Shown in pieces: positions 47,821-61,007 of a DNA stretch of 64,000 nt. The DNA lies in contig OX485807.1 in NCBI GenBank assembly GCA_950295325.1, positions 28,553,666 through 28,617,665 on the forward strand, written 5' to 3'. A model generated the notes under the pieces. It was not told where the DNA came from. It ran no database searches and saw nothing but the letters and a program-made list of their open reading frames with translations. Position numbers and translations under genes: made by a program. The stretch comes from Polytrichum commune (lineage: Eukaryota > Streptophyta > Polytrichopsida > Polytrichales > Polytrichaceae). Every line of letters starts with the position of its first letter. The first letter of the stretch is position 1.

Positions 47821-50651
47821 GCCTTAAAGCGTCACCTTTTAAGAGTTTTCTGCTGAAAATCTCAGATAACTGATATTTAAGTAAAAATGGACTAGTAAGT
47901 CCAAGTTCAAAATTATAACATGTTGAGTTTTATCATAGGATTTTATAATTAGATTGTATGGTAAGATTCTCCTACATAATATCCATAGTTGATTATGTTA
48001 ACATTGTAGCATATGTTTTGATTTCATTTTCATTATTCAATAGTTATTTATAGATAGATCGATCAAATTAATATATCACTTGATCTTAATAGGAGAGCAT
48101 TCAAGTACTCGTGAAGGATTCACATATCTTGCATAAAATTTTGGTATATCAGAAGTGCATCGATAGATCTGCCAATAGAATTGAAGCAACCACTAAAGGT
48201 CTAGATTTTGAAAATATGTCCGGATTTATTTAAATACGTCTTTGATTGTTAGAAGTGTCATAAATTGCACTAAAAAAATTGTTGATTAGCGAACACAAGT
48301 CAGGTTGAAGCAACTAAATTTCAGCATGAATGGAGTTTGTGTGAGCCCAAGGCAAAATCAACTAGCCACTCGGGGCCCGGGCCCCACTGTTGGTGGGAGG
48401 AGGAGGCCCTCGTAGGAGAGGCAGTGTTGCAATATCGTAGATGACTTGGCACATGGGCAATCTCATGCACTCTGAACCTAAAACCTAAAACCTAAAACCT
48501 CCAGTATTTTGCTTACACCAAGTTCATCTAAATGGCAACAAGAAAATGAACTTCAGACCTTACTCAATCATGATTTGTTTTAATATGTATGTGAGCTCAA
48601 TATCTACATGTCCATGTGCCGAAGGTGCTAAAATAAGTTTCAATCAAAGAAGTCCAAATACTCATTAAAGACTACTAAGTCAAAACAAAAAAACAAAAAA
48701 CAAAAAAAACTTCCAGGAGCCATTATGTTTCCAGCACAACGCAACCTTTGATATAATCCCAAATCACCAAAGCTCACATGATTAGGTTACAAGGAAGGCA
48801 TCATAGCATGTGCTCTCAAAACATAGATGACAAGCACAACACAACGCTTTGCATTGTGAAACAAAGAAGAAACATTTAGAACAAGGGCCAAGAAATAAAC
48901 CACCGCAAAGCATCAAGAAAGCAATATTCAACCAACAATAAAGGTAAGACATAACATTATTCATATCCATAACAATGATATGTGGGACTGACAACATTAT
49001 GTAAAATATTCCCCACATTTAGTCTGAATGTAAAAAATATCCTATGGAATATTGTCAGTCCCACAGAATAATATTATGAAGCTCCGCCACTTGAAAGAGA
49101 AACATAAGAGAACGACTGCCTTAAGCCAATCAATGCTCCTTAATAATAAATTGTTGATGCACCAATAAGTGCGGAGGCTCCGAAGCTAACATGAGCATAG
49201 ATACACGATAGTCGATTAGACTTCCTTCACTAGACCCTCGCCAAAGAAGGAAAGGAACAAGGGATGAGAGGATCGCCAAGACAACTATGCTAATGTCACT
49301 AACCGATCGCAACGTGCTCGTGATTTACTAACCATTCTAGGTCAACATCATTTTTGGAGGGACATAATATATACAACCACGATTTGGATTTGCTAATCAT
49401 CTCGCACTAATCACGTGTTTTGTATCATACGAGAAGTAGATGCAGCTCGGGGGGTGCACTGTACTAAACATGTACGAGTATACGTGAGTGCACATGAGGG
49501 GTATTGATTTGGACCTTGTTGTATTATGTATACATATGGTATACATCTTATAATTCATAGTTACGTACATATGTGGAAGGCCTTTAAAAAGCATATAATA
49601 ATTGTACTTGTATGGTACTGTTATTATACTACATATCATAAGTTTTCATATTGGATGAAATTAGAATTAACTAGGATTAACGATTTTCGTTAGCAACCTT
49701 ATAGGGTAGTATGAACCATGTACAAGGTGTCAATGTAATATCGGGGAAAGAGGCGGTACTAGGGTTTTGAAATGATTCGTTCAGCTCAAAGTAACAAGGA
49801 GATTGGTTTATGTTGGTATCAAAAAGGGGCTAACAACAAGTGGACATATGATCTTACTGATCATTTGATGATAGACTTAGAGACAATAATTGCATTGGCT
49901 ACAATGACATGTATTGGTGAATCAAATGTTTATGAGTTACATCTGGGAGATGAAAAAGTTTTCAACGACTTTGCTGATGAAAGCTAGGATATTTTGTTAT
50001 ACATATTATAGGGGTTGATTATTGTTCAAAAGTATATTTGTATACTTATGTTAATGACTATATATGAATGGATGTTTTTTTGTGTATACATATTGTCACT
50101 TGTATATTTATTGTTGCAATTATATGTGTATTACTTCATTTCACAAAAAAAAACTTGTATATAGGGGGTTTTTAGAGTATGCAGTGAACGCACGTGATTC
50201 TAGGTTTTAATGAAAGGTGCACCCCCCGAGAGATGCAAAGCTCACCTTAAGAACTTCCATAGCCACCAATTGCATTTGAATCTACTGGCTCTCTCATATG
50301 CATCCCACAACCAACACCTGCACCGAAATCCATCGACGCTAAGGTCAGATCAAAATCATGACAACTGAAACATGAAGAGAAAGACAGTACCAAGGACGCA
50401 AGTCAGATAATGAAGCGCTTATGCCCCCACACAAGCAAAGGCACCAAAAGCACAAAACCACATCGAAGGAATGAATTGACGCACAACCTGCCAAGCTCCG
50501 CCAACTTAAAGAAGAAGATGGAGAAGAAGAAGGAAAAAAAAAAACTTCTGCTGGTTTGTATCGACTCTCTCGCGTGAGAAGTTTGGAGCGACTTCCGAAG
50601 CCATAAGGTAGAAATAGCATAACCTGTTAACCACCCTCTAGTTGTGCACTA
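47821..50651. other. Gene-free interval
   Basis: A palindromic-MITE relative lies at about 48955-49078 (ends CATAACATTATTCATATCCA and an imperfect partner). A 71-codon plus-strand frame at 49772-49987 (MIRSAQSNKEIGLCWYQKG start) has no recognised family. The remainder is AT-rich and featureless. Confidence 0.5.
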
Positions 50652-51039
50652 AGGTAGGAGTGGCAATTTCCGTGCGGGTCCTAAAGTCGACCCCTAGGGT
50701 CGGAAGCACCTATCTAGGTGCTTTTATATGGGTTTACAAAAGCACCTATCAAGGTGTTTTTACCGTTCGCAGTGCTGCGGACATTTCATCGGCTGCCAGC
50801 AGTCGGTTTTAGAAATCCACCTTGTGCATATACCACGTACCCTATGTGCGAGTGTTGGTCACTCTACAAGGTTTCCTTTAAAAATTTGTAGGAAATCATA
50901 GACATGCTAGAAAATTTTGATTTTTTCATAGTAGCTCTTGCACCAGCTTTGCAGAGCGCTCAAAATTTATAAAAAAAAATAGTTTCAGCATCCCAACTAG
51001 GCACATCTGAAATTTGGACGGATATTGGCACCCTTGCCT
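50652..51039. mobile_element. Tc1/mariner-type MITE, copy 1
   Basis: A 388-bp element with ends AGGTAGGAGTGGCAATTTCC and an inverted partner ending CACCCTTGCCT, flanked by TA (50650-50651 and 51040-51041). It differs from its sister at 52723-53072 mainly by about 36 extra bases near 50717-50752 that form a hairpin (AAGCACCTATC and GATAGGTGCTT types). Confidence 0.88.
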
Positions 51040-52722
51040 TAGACTGCCGTCGTAATGGTGAAGTGCCATTTCTAAAACGGATCATGGCTTGGCGGCAACT
51101 TCAATGCGTGTACACTTAGTGTAGCCAATGGGAGTCAAGTGTTAGTGTACTCATGAGGCAACCGATTTAGGCGATGCTCTGTATGGAAATGCGGATTACC
51201 GTGTTTGGTGTAGGGAGAATCTAGTGAACGAGTAGGGGTTTGGACAACTTTCCACTTTGAAAAATTGTAGCATTTTTTGTATAGGGTAGAAAAATATGAA
51301 ACAACTTGCATTCTTCATGAATCCTTCTCGTCTATCTTGGAAAATCGTCTCACGATTGTTAGACCAAATCTTCAATGCGAATCACCTTATTTTCACAGGT
51401 TATGGTATCTCTACCTTAATGCAACACTTACTTTGAAAGTTGTGCGTCTTTTGGTGAATTTTTTGAGAGTGTGTGAAGTTTGAATGACGGGGAGCCAAAC
51501 CCTAAGGGTTGGGTTTATGCAATAGCGCGAGCTATCGGGGAACATGGGGAACGTAGGACGATGTGGTCGTCTCAAAGGATAGCATTTCAAGCCTCCTCCT
51601 CAAAAAGACCATTTTTTATCTAAGCCTTTCAATGCTAAGTTGGGGGTCTATTCATGTGTGCATGATCCCTTCTACTCCAACTACTCACATAGCTTCAAGT
51701 AGCTTGGAGACATGCGATGAACGAGCTAGCTAGCTTCAAGTTAAAGACCCGAAGTAGGTGTCACTATTGGACCTATTGTTACTTTAAGGCTCAATACCTT
51801 GTGTGCAATTAGGTTGCCTTCGCAAATAGGTAGGTTGCCTCTTTACTCATGCAAACTTGTTATCTTGGATCCAAATGAGATTTCAGAAACTTATAACTTT
51901 GTTTTTCAATCCATATGACAACTACAATGTTAAAAAAAAAGCATGTATTTTGTTGTTGCAGTAACAAATAACTTAAAGTAGTGTGGAATGTTGATAAACT
52001 AGCGTGGGATAACCGAATCGCACATATCAATGTACATAGGTCCCAATTAACACGTGTTCACATAAGGGAACGTGTCTTGAATGGGTTGTTTTTGTTTCCT
52101 TTTCCATGACTCTAAGTCAACCTGGGTTTTAGAGTTGGGACTTTTCTTGGATCTATCAATGAGATATAAGATTTTAGCATTCCAATTCAAAAGCGTCAAA
52201 GTTGTGAAGCAACCAAGTAGGCTCCCTCAATTATGTTAACTATTGAATCTAGAATGGTTAATTATTTTTTAGCACATAATCCAATCTCTTTCGAACACAT
52301 GTCTTCTTGGTGTCCATTTTCAAGTTCACACCTAATCGCACATCACTCAAATATAGGTGTTTGGAAATTTGATAAGCAAGATTGAATTAGGCACAATTAC
52401 CTTGAGTAATGTAAGGTAGATATGTCTTATCAAGCACCAATATTATTCAAACACCTAATTTAGAATGCAAAATGGTTCAATATTTTCAAAAAACAAACAC
52501 TTCTAGTAGTCTTTAAAGGATCAATTCCCAAATGATGTCATGGCCTCAAACAAGTTTTGTTTTTTGTGTATTTGTATTGTAAACAAATGGAGGATTGTAT
52601 TTGGATTAACTCCTCACTAAGAATATCTTGGCATAAGTGTTACATGTCATTCTAGATTTTGTATTTAAAATAACCATTGTTTCCCCATTCATGAGGCCTT
52701 CTTGAAAGCAATGTTGTATGTA
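51040..52722. other. Gene-free interval between two sister MITEs
   Basis: About 1.7 kb of AT-rich sequence with short ORFs only. It lies between two same-orientation copies of one MITE family. I see no gene in it. Confidence 0.5.
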
Positions 52723-53072
52723 AGGTAGGGGTGGCAATTTCCGTGCAGGTCCTAAAGTCGACCCCTATGTCGGAAGCACCTATCTAGGTGTTTTTACCGT
52801 TCACAGCGCTGCCAACATTTCATTGGCTGCTAGCGGTCGGTTTTAGAAATCCACCCTGTGGATATACCACGTACCCTATGTGCGAGTGTTGGTCACTCTA
52901 CAAGGTTTCCTTTAAAAAATTGTAGGAAATCATAAACATGCTGGAAAATTTTGATTTTTTCATAGTTGCTCTTGCACCAGCTTTGCGGAGCGCTCAAAAC
53001 TTATAAAAAAAATAGTTTCAACATCCCAACTAGGCAAATCTGAAATTTGGACGGAAATTGCCACCCCTACCT
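52723..53072. mobile_element. Tc1/mariner-type MITE, copy 2
   Basis: A 350-bp element with perfect ends AGGTAGGGGTGGCAATTTCC and its reverse complement, flanked by TA (52721-52722 and 53073-53074). It is highly similar to 50652-51039 along its length, and its terminal repeats are better preserved. Confidence 0.92.
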
Positions 53073-54460
53073 TACGATGGTCATAGTCTAGCTCAAACAC
53101 TCTTGTAGTGTATAGACACATGCCCAACACATGGCAGTTTCTTGCATGCCGAAATTGCTATGTCTAATGAATGCCCTAGCCGATTACCTCACCGTTAGAT
53201 GACATTCCCCTTCCCTTGCTTCCCTTGCTAGTAAGTGATACGCAACCTAGGCACTTGGAGTTCATGATTTGTTTGTGTGCCATGCCCTTGATTTATGTAC
53301 CTACATGTCAATGTACCACGTCCTTAAGTCCTTGCATATGCGGCTCACAAATTACATCACATAGATAGAAATGGTGACGTGCCTAAATTATATAACATAC
53401 AACACCTGTATCATTTGATTATATGTTGTAGGGAGTCCAGAACTTTGTAACTTCGATCTATTGAAAGTCATGTAATGATTTCAACAATGAAAATATTCAT
53501 CTGATAGCAGTCGTCTAGACGTGAAGATAATACATGATTATTTGAAGCTGTGGTTTCATTTCGCCTTCTAGACTTGTTTTCACTTGTTTATCTTCTAGTA
53601 AAGAGATTCCCGTCACTGATCTAATCATATTATATAAATATTATTGGACATCGGTGCTCATTTCTTTTTTCCTCAATATATTGATGTTTAAGACATTTGA
53701 ATAATGTAAACAGTAGAATAATTTCTGCTATTTAACAATAATTACTTCAACTTTCCAACCCCTAATATCAACTAAGATATATTGAAACTGACCTAAGCCT
53801 AGGATACTAATTCCACGATCCCACTTTCACATTCAAATTCTCGATGCAAAGTCCAACTTTTCTCAAGACTGCAGAATGCTTTTTGCCAAAAACGACATTC
53901 TGAGAATGAGAGTTTGGACCAACAATGTAACAGAATACCAAGTCTTCAATACTACCATAATAAGTGCTCAACAACATAGAACAGACAAGTGGGAGTAAGA
54001 AACACGTTCTCATTGTGCAGCAGCTTCCAACACACTACCACATTTCAATACCAGACACCTTGATGAGGGCCCCATCAGGAAAAGATGTGTCTTGTAGTGT
54101 TCAATCACACCATTCAGTCCCTTCCGACTGCTCGGCATTCTCTACCTTGTCCTGTGGAGGAAACCATAAGGAACCCCAGAAACTACAACACCAAGTATTT
54201 TCAGCAAACAAGAAGGTTGAGGCTGTGGCCAGTCACAAACCATACCAACACACTGCACCTCACCGTCATTATATTGAACAATCTCACATACCTGAACATT
54301 ACATTTAGACCTTGCACTAGATCTACAAGACATGCCGAAGAATCCCTACATATGCTTACATCACCACATCCAGAAAACCAGTGGTGGGAGGATCAAATGT
54401 ACAAATTGGAAACGGACTCAATGCTGTGCCCTTCAACTGACAAGATCACCAACGCTACTG
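53073..54460. other. Gene-free spacer and WD40 gene 3' flank
   Basis: AT-rich up to about 53800. The remaining bases next to 54461 are expected to hold the 3' untranslated region of the minus-strand WD40 gene. Plus-strand frames here (for example 54085-54510) are not supported. Confidence 0.5.
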
Positions 54461-57400
54461 CTAATCTGTATCTGGGTGAAAGGGTCTCAGACTTTCCAAT
54501 AGTTCTCTAGTCCCGCCGTTTATTAAATGATCAAAACCATTAGATGAACCCGCTGCTTTTTCCTGACTCTTTTTGGGCTCTGGCCTGTTTCGTAAACCCC
54601 AGATGCGGATAGTGTGATCATCACTTGCTGAAGCAAACATGTGGGGATTCACTGGGTTCCAGCTTACGCTGTTCACCGTGCCAGAATGGCCTGGCAACAC
54701 CTCAAGCAGCTCGCCATTCCCTCTATGCCAGATGTATACCTGCACTCCCACGCCCACCAACTTCGTTATTCATTTCACTCATTTCAACACCTCTAGAGCC
54801 CTTCTGCACGCGACAAACTCATGTACGCATCAAAAGGCAAACAATTCAAGTCCTTTCCCAGTTGCACCGATCCGGAACACAAAGGTACGATGACAGCAAC
54901 GGCAAGCCCAGAAACCCCAGAACACCCTCACCAACAGGACAGATGAGAAAACAAAACATTTGTACCAGATATACTTCATGTTGGCAATCCATGAGTTTTA
55001 CACACACTCAAATCTTGCTAGCTCTTCACTTCAGAGCAGAAATCAATTGCAAACCTGCAACCAAGAGTAGGATCAAGAAAACAAACCTGTGAATCCTCAC
55101 TGCCACTGACGATGAATGCATGATCAGATCCACCAAAACAAGACCGAATCACATATCGCCCTTGCCGATGCCCTCTATACTTCAAAGGTAGTTTGGAATT
55201 GGCTACGATATCCCACAAGTGAATTTCCTCGCTCACCAGATTCACCAACAAGTACCTTCCATCTTTACTCACTGAAAGTGACGTTATCGGTTTCTCCTCC
55301 TCAATCAACCGCTCTGTTCTCTCCTCCAAGTTGTATATGCGGATGTCCTTGTGAGCGCAGATACTCACCTGCACTTAACCAAATTCCTCCTTTAAGTATC
55401 TCAGATGTGTGGCTAGCCCCTAAGCAAGCCCCACCACCACCACCCATGATCACAGTTCATACTTCATACAAATCTCTTTACCAAACAACGCCCACACCAG
55501 CCATGTCTTCACACAGAAATTTCTGTCAACTGTTCAAGGCAATGAACAGAGAGGACAAATACCCATTCTCTCTTCAATCACTACATCACACTAACAAAAT
55601 GGTAAATTGCCACAAACTATATCACTACCAAGCCATGTATCAAACCCAAAGAAAAACTCGCACCTTCTCTGCAACACTTTTCTTCACAGCGTTAGATGCA
55701 AGAAGGAATAGATTCGCCCATGTATCGCACAGCAACCACTACCGAAACTTTGCTTATTTCACTTTGCTAAACCCCATTTTCAATCATCTATTTGTGAGGA
55801 CCATCCCAGGATTGTATAGAACGTACCATATGACTTCCATCTGTGGTGATGGCCAGATCATTGATTCGAGGCATACGAGAACCCTTCCAGGCCTCCAACT
55901 CAGTTCCCTGGAACCCATTACCACGACACATGCATTGGTTCACGGAATAGGCAACTGATAATTCAATATCATGCCATACTAAGATTCGCACCAGCGTTTG
56001 TCCTATTCCACTAACTACTAAGACAGGCAACACCGTTGGTCCTATTGCAAAAATAGCTCAGTTCCAGGAACCCGTGTAAGAATTGGAACGTACCTCCAGA
56101 TTCCACATGTAGATGCACTTGTCCCCTCCACCGGACACAAACCGCCGCCCGTCTGGGAACCATGCACATGAGGTGAAGCAACTATTGGGCCTGTCGTATG
56201 TGTGCTTGCACTCACCTGTCGCAGTATTCCAAAGTTTGATGTTTTCCTCGTTCCCACATGTCAGCAGCATGGAATCATCGGGACTCCAAGCAACAAAGGA
56301 AACAGGCTTTGAGTGTCCGGTAAACTTGTGCTTCACCCTCAGCAGATTGTCCTCTACAACCTGCATTCCCATCATCTGTGTCAGTCATAAATTGCACGCC
56401 CACTGCCTGTATAATTGCTTGCCAACCATTACACCATACTTGCACTATCAAAGATACAGTGCTCCCAGATGAACACCACAGTCACACAGCCTCAACATCA
56501 GAGGTTTAGCCCACAAAGATCAGAAGACACACCTCCCAGATAATGGCCGTGTGGTCTTTCGACGAAGATGCAAGGTAGCGACCATCATGTGAAAAATTTA
56601 AAAACCACACTTCATCCGTGTGATCTTCTAGAATCTGCACGTTCCATACCCAACCCAAACTCCACAAATTCAGCACTTCCAAGTCATCGATTAATACATC
56701 GCATTGCTGGACATCAAGGCGTTTTTTCTGTCCTGGTTGCAAATGACTGGATGCATTCCAAGAACAATTCATTGGACTGTCCTCTGAATTGAACCCCACT
56801 TTCATAGACCCACTTCCCATACGCTCTTCTTCTTCTGGACATATCCATTTTCAGGTGACGATCAAATTGCAACCATGCACTCCCACAGGGTTCCAAACTC
56901 CACATTATTCCAACCATTCACCTACAATGCTCTCTCACTTCTCCCTCACAAGTTAGGAGGTATTACTTGCAGGGTCTCTGTTGGAATTTGGTCTCGACTA
57001 CAGCGATGGTCTGCGTAAAGAGACAGTGCGTGATCCGCAGAATTATGGAACACGCATGATTCCCGCTGCACTTCCAGTGCCTGCTCTACAAGGTGCTCTA
57101 ACCTCTTCTCAGGGACCATGATCGACGGTGGAAGCAACTGCTGCAACTCTTCCAGTAACCTCTGTCGAGACTCTTGCCCGGCACCCTCCCACTCCGCGCT
57201 CTCCAACAGAACGTCCCGCGACGAGAACACTATGAAGCTTGCCAGCTGGTGCACTCTGGGAATATTTATACCTAGAGGTGTTATTTCCGTCCGCAAGGTT
57301 TTCAACCCTCCGATGGTGTCACCGCTCTCCAGGGACTCCAGAAACTTCTGCTGCAATATCAGGAAAGATGCCGACTTAAGGATTTCCTCCTCCGAAATGC

Positions 57401-57761
57401 CCAGCTTCGCCAAGCTCGCCACGCTTTCGTCCCACCGCCCTCCCAGAACGTCCTCCCGAAACTTTGTCACCACCGGTGACTGCAACCGAATCCCCGATTC
57501 TTCTTCTAGGGTCGCACCTGCCTGTTGGTAGCCCAGAGCGAACAGCGCTTGCTCAATGATTCGAACGAACTCCACCTTGCGTATTTGACCTTGAGACCCA
57601 ACTGTTTCGCCACCGTTGGCAGGCAAATCTCTAGCCATTAGGGCGGCGGACCCCGTGGCTGCAACACCGTTCTGAAACCCCTCCAGGGCAAATTTAGGGC
57701 TAGGATGTGACAGCTTCAGTCGTTTCAATGGGGGTTGCCCAACGTCGCTATCTCCTCCCAT
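54461..57761 (-). CDS. WDR26: WDR26/GID7-like LisH-CTLH-WD40 protein, six exons
   Basis: Exons 57761-56967, 56634-56533, 56360-56094, 55907-55827, 55368-55087 and 54739-54461 join in frame, every intron in phase 0, to give 601 aa. A basic PPLKRLKLS patch (residues 10-18) could be a nuclear signal. A LisH motif covers about 62-93 ([19 protein letters not shown]) and CTLH about 100-160 ([17 protein letters not shown]). WD40 repeats follow from exon 2 on: [61 protein letters not shown], and [20 protein letters not shown] near the end. WDR26/Gid7 proteins are scaffold subunits of the GID/CTLH ubiquitin ligase, and length matches plant homologues (near 590 aa). Donors are mostly GTA/GTG; the one after exon 5 is GTTTGT. 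Confidence 0.95.
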
Positions 57762-58800
57762 GTAAGGGCGTCAACCCAATGGCTAGCCCATATATATGGG
57801 AAGGCAATCGCGGGCGAATTCGGCACACCTCCTCGCACGCTCCCCAAAATCGCTCGTATTCGCGCAGCTGCGACGCCCTTCCCCGATTCCAATTCGCAAA
57901 ACAACACCCTCCATCAGCCGCTCCCATTCACATCATGATCGCTTGCACCCTGGGGTATCCCAACACCATCCACAATTTCGCATCAGAGGCGTTTCGACCA
58001 CCAAAAAGCATTCACCCCGTTCGTCAACACAACGGCAGAACTGCCGACATACAACCCTAGCGTGCAAAACAATCCTGTGCACATACTCATTGGCTCGCGT
58101 ACCCAAAAGTGATTCAAAGTACATTTGACCTCCGAGTTTCAAGATTCAGGCACAAATACAACAGGAATTCAAATTCTTTTTTGTCATCACAGCATTCCTT
58201 CGACTGTCGTACCGAGACCATCGCTCGGATTGCCACATCGTCAGATAACACAGACACGACTACGCTTGTACACGGAAACTTTGGCACATCCACCGTGACC
58301 TCCGCGAATACCGATCCCGCGCACTCTCCACGGAACATTTCCCCCCGCCCTATGCAAATGCCTCAATTCTAGGGTTCCTAGGGTTCGCAGGGTTTGCACC
58401 CACGGCCTAAGCCCATCGACAGAGGGAACAATCATAGCATGTCAAATGTCATTTTCAAACACCTCATGGCACCCGGACCGAACCAAAACAAGCTGTAGCA
58501 GCATGGAATCAGACACAGACAACACAGGTGAAGGAGGTCGCACCTTCTTCAATCTCCTCCCCCTCGTCCACCTCGCCTAGCTCAGAATCACCCCTATTAT
58601 TTCCGAAGCTGGCAGAATTACGCCTCATGATCTACGCCACGTGCGTGGGAGATTGCCCGCCCGCGTCGACTGGCGATGTGCGCTCATGGAATGTGGGAGG
58701 GCGATGGTGGAGGTGAGCATCCGGAGGTGGAGTTGTGATCGAGCGATGCAATGCAGGGGCGTTTCTTCGTCTTCTCTCCTCGGATGAAAAAGATCGCGAT
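57762..58800 (-). promoter_or_regulatory. Putative promoter and leader of the WD40 gene
   Basis: This segment upstream of the start codon at 57761 is GC- and CpG-rich compared with the rest of the window, as are the zones before the HSPRO-like and NDA genes. Open frames on both strands (up to about 117 aa) show no recognisable family. No defined promoter motif was identified. Confidence 0.4.
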
Positions 58801-59795
58801 GGATGACCTCCCACGTCAATGTACTTGTATTGGTATTGGGCTTCGTATCAGTGTAGGTCCCAAGACCGATACCATTACGTACAGGGTGCTTTTACCGTGG
58901 AGACCAGACCATACCACGGTGATGGGCCTCGTTACCTAACCCAAGACACACCTCATATTACCCAAGATTTGGGGGAACCAACCCATACACTCGTTCCTTG
59001 TTGGATGCTTAAACCCTTGCCTCCGAGAAACCAATTTACGGATTCGTTCGCCCCAGCAATATTACTAGTCATATTGGTGTCGCCTTATGCAAGATTGTTG
59101 AAAGTGTGAAGTTAGTTAAACTCACTTCTTATTAAGTTGGGTTTACATAAGGGTCAAGCAGCCCGGATCCAAGAAACTTGGGGGGTGGGGGGGTTATTAT
59201 GAGGAAGTCATGCAATCCCCCTCTTTATTGCATTACCCAATATGAAATATATAATGCAACCCCCTCATGCATTATTGAACACAAAGGCCATAGGCCATAT
59301 TTTGACGGTTTCGATTGTTATATATCAACGGTTGTGGAGCCTTGATGACCAGGGTTGGCGGCTAGGGTTGGCCACCCTTGGATTGATGATGCGTGTCATT
59401 TATTTTCTTGCAACAACAGTGTCATCTTGTGTGCTTGCAGCAACAATGTCATATGGTACGAACAACATTGTATACACTTTGAGCATACTCATCTTCAACA
59501 GACAACCACAAACAATTCACAATCTCTTTTTCATATTTGAAAATCAAATATGACACTGCACAAACTTGTGCACATGTATGCAAAATTTCATGTGTTTCCA
59601 ATCATCAATGGTTCAATTCTCATACCTTTGAGCAAACCTCAAGCGTGCAAGAACATGTTTACGACTCATAAATTTCCTTTGTTGCACTTGTGCACCCAAT
59701 CCAACCTCTCTAAAAATATGCATCATAATGATGTCAAATAACAATTTGCATGTTTCAAATCCAAGTTGTTTTGTTGTCACAAATATAGTTTTAAA
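58801..59795. other. Gene-free interval
   Basis: I see no supportable gene. A short G-rich patch (59178-59192) and an imperfect ATGCAACCCCC / GGGGGTTATTA-like pairing around 59185-59270 may be remnants of an element. Confidence 0.4.
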
Positions 59796-60020
59796 TTAAC
59801 CTTCAGTAACAAGAGTGACACAATGCCTATTTTCTCGTTTTGTAAGAAGCTTTGGACACCCTCCTATTTGTCTCTCAATCTCGCCCCTTACATCCTTCCT
59901 CGTATGCACTATATAAGATTGGTTCATGCCCACTAAAGCGGCAACTTTGCAAGTAGAAACACCCCTTCTAAGTTGCACCAAAGCTTGGTGCTTCTATTCT
60001 TGAGACAACGGAAGCATATA
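59796..60020 (-). pseudogene. Tc1/mariner transposase N-terminal fragment
   Basis: A minus-strand frame carries a helix-turn-helix-like stretch (LRRGVSTCKVAALVGMNQSY) followed by ERQIGGCPKLLTKRENRHC, the GRPR-like linker typical of Tc1 transposases. It parallels GGCPRSITLTQRRAC in the relic at 17218-19343, but the sequences differ enough to represent another lineage. No catalytic region follows downstream, so this is a truncated remnant. Confidence 0.7.
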
Positions 60021-61007
60021 GCTACAAACAATTTTACAAATTGCACCTCACGCACTATGGAACCAAGGCTACACAATGCACAAAAAAATCTCACAACGTC
60101 GTAAACTACGCAATGCACACAAAGATTTAAATGTTGAAAGAGTGGTAGCAAACAAAAGCGAGTCATGTAACCCTAACCACTTCAACCTTTCCTATTTTAG
60201 AAACCCTAAACCCTTTTCACTTTTTGGTTTCACGTTTATGCAATAGATTACTTGGACTCTTGCTTTGATCATTTCATCACATTGTTTTCTTATTTAAACC
60301 ACTTGACAATGGGAGCCGAAGTTGAGTTTGTGTACAACGTATTCAATTTTGTTCATAATTGTTTATGTCTCCCTCCCCTTGCAAGCCGTTACAAGACCAA
60401 TAGCACCTTTGTTGATTGCGCATCACATCCCTTTTTAATAGTGTGGCGTCATGCTCTTGCTTGTTTATGAGCATAGAAGTTGTTTATAAACATGTCCTAG
60501 AGTTTGTTTGCTATTGTTTCGGGGCTTTAAGCATTATCCCCTTTGAGTCTAAGTGTTGTTCATCCTTCCCCAACTATTATGTTGTTTGCTCCGCCCCAGC
60601 GTGTGGTTTAAGCGAGGTGAGGACTTTCAATATTCGTTTGCGATCCTTGTGCTTGTTCATTGGTTGCACTCATTCCTTTTTGTTGTATTTGTTGTTTGTT
60701 TGTGATTTATCAATTTTCTATGTTGTTACTTGCATGGTTTCAAGACTAGAGTGGTTCTATCTAATGAAATATAGTAAATTGATGAATTTCTAGTTATAAG
60801 CAATATCTTGTTATGCACATTTTGTGCACTATTGCTTGTGTTGTGTCACTTATTGTGTTCCTTTTGGTGTTTCAATGGAAGGTATGGATGTTGGTCATGT
60901 TGTTGGTCATGTTATTGCCCCTCATCTAATGATGTGATCAATCTACTAAGTAACCTCAATTATTTGGTGTGCAATGTTGTTTGACATAGCTCACCATCTA
61001 TTCATCT
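60021..61007. other. Gene-free interval
   Basis: Low-complexity, T-rich on the plus strand. Translated frames such as 60416-60793 are Cys/Phe-rich and look non-coding. No gene is supported. Confidence 0.45.

Noticed and set aside
48475-48502. CCTAAAA repeats resembling telomeric sequence
   Set aside because: Only three to four units of AACCTAAA, not the plant telomere unit TTTAGGG in an array; likely chance.
49772-49987. 71-codon frame that looks compositionally coding
   Set aside because: No start context, splice partner, domain or homologue that I recognise; kept only as a note in the interval description.
55116-55958. A 280-codon plus-strand open frame
   Set aside because: It is antisense to exons 4-5 and introns of the WD40 gene, has no recognisable domain, and the minus-strand exons have clear family motifs and matching splice sites.
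60416-60793. 125-codon frame rich in Cys, Phe and Leu
   Set aside because: Composition is that of T-rich non-coding DNA; no motif supports it.
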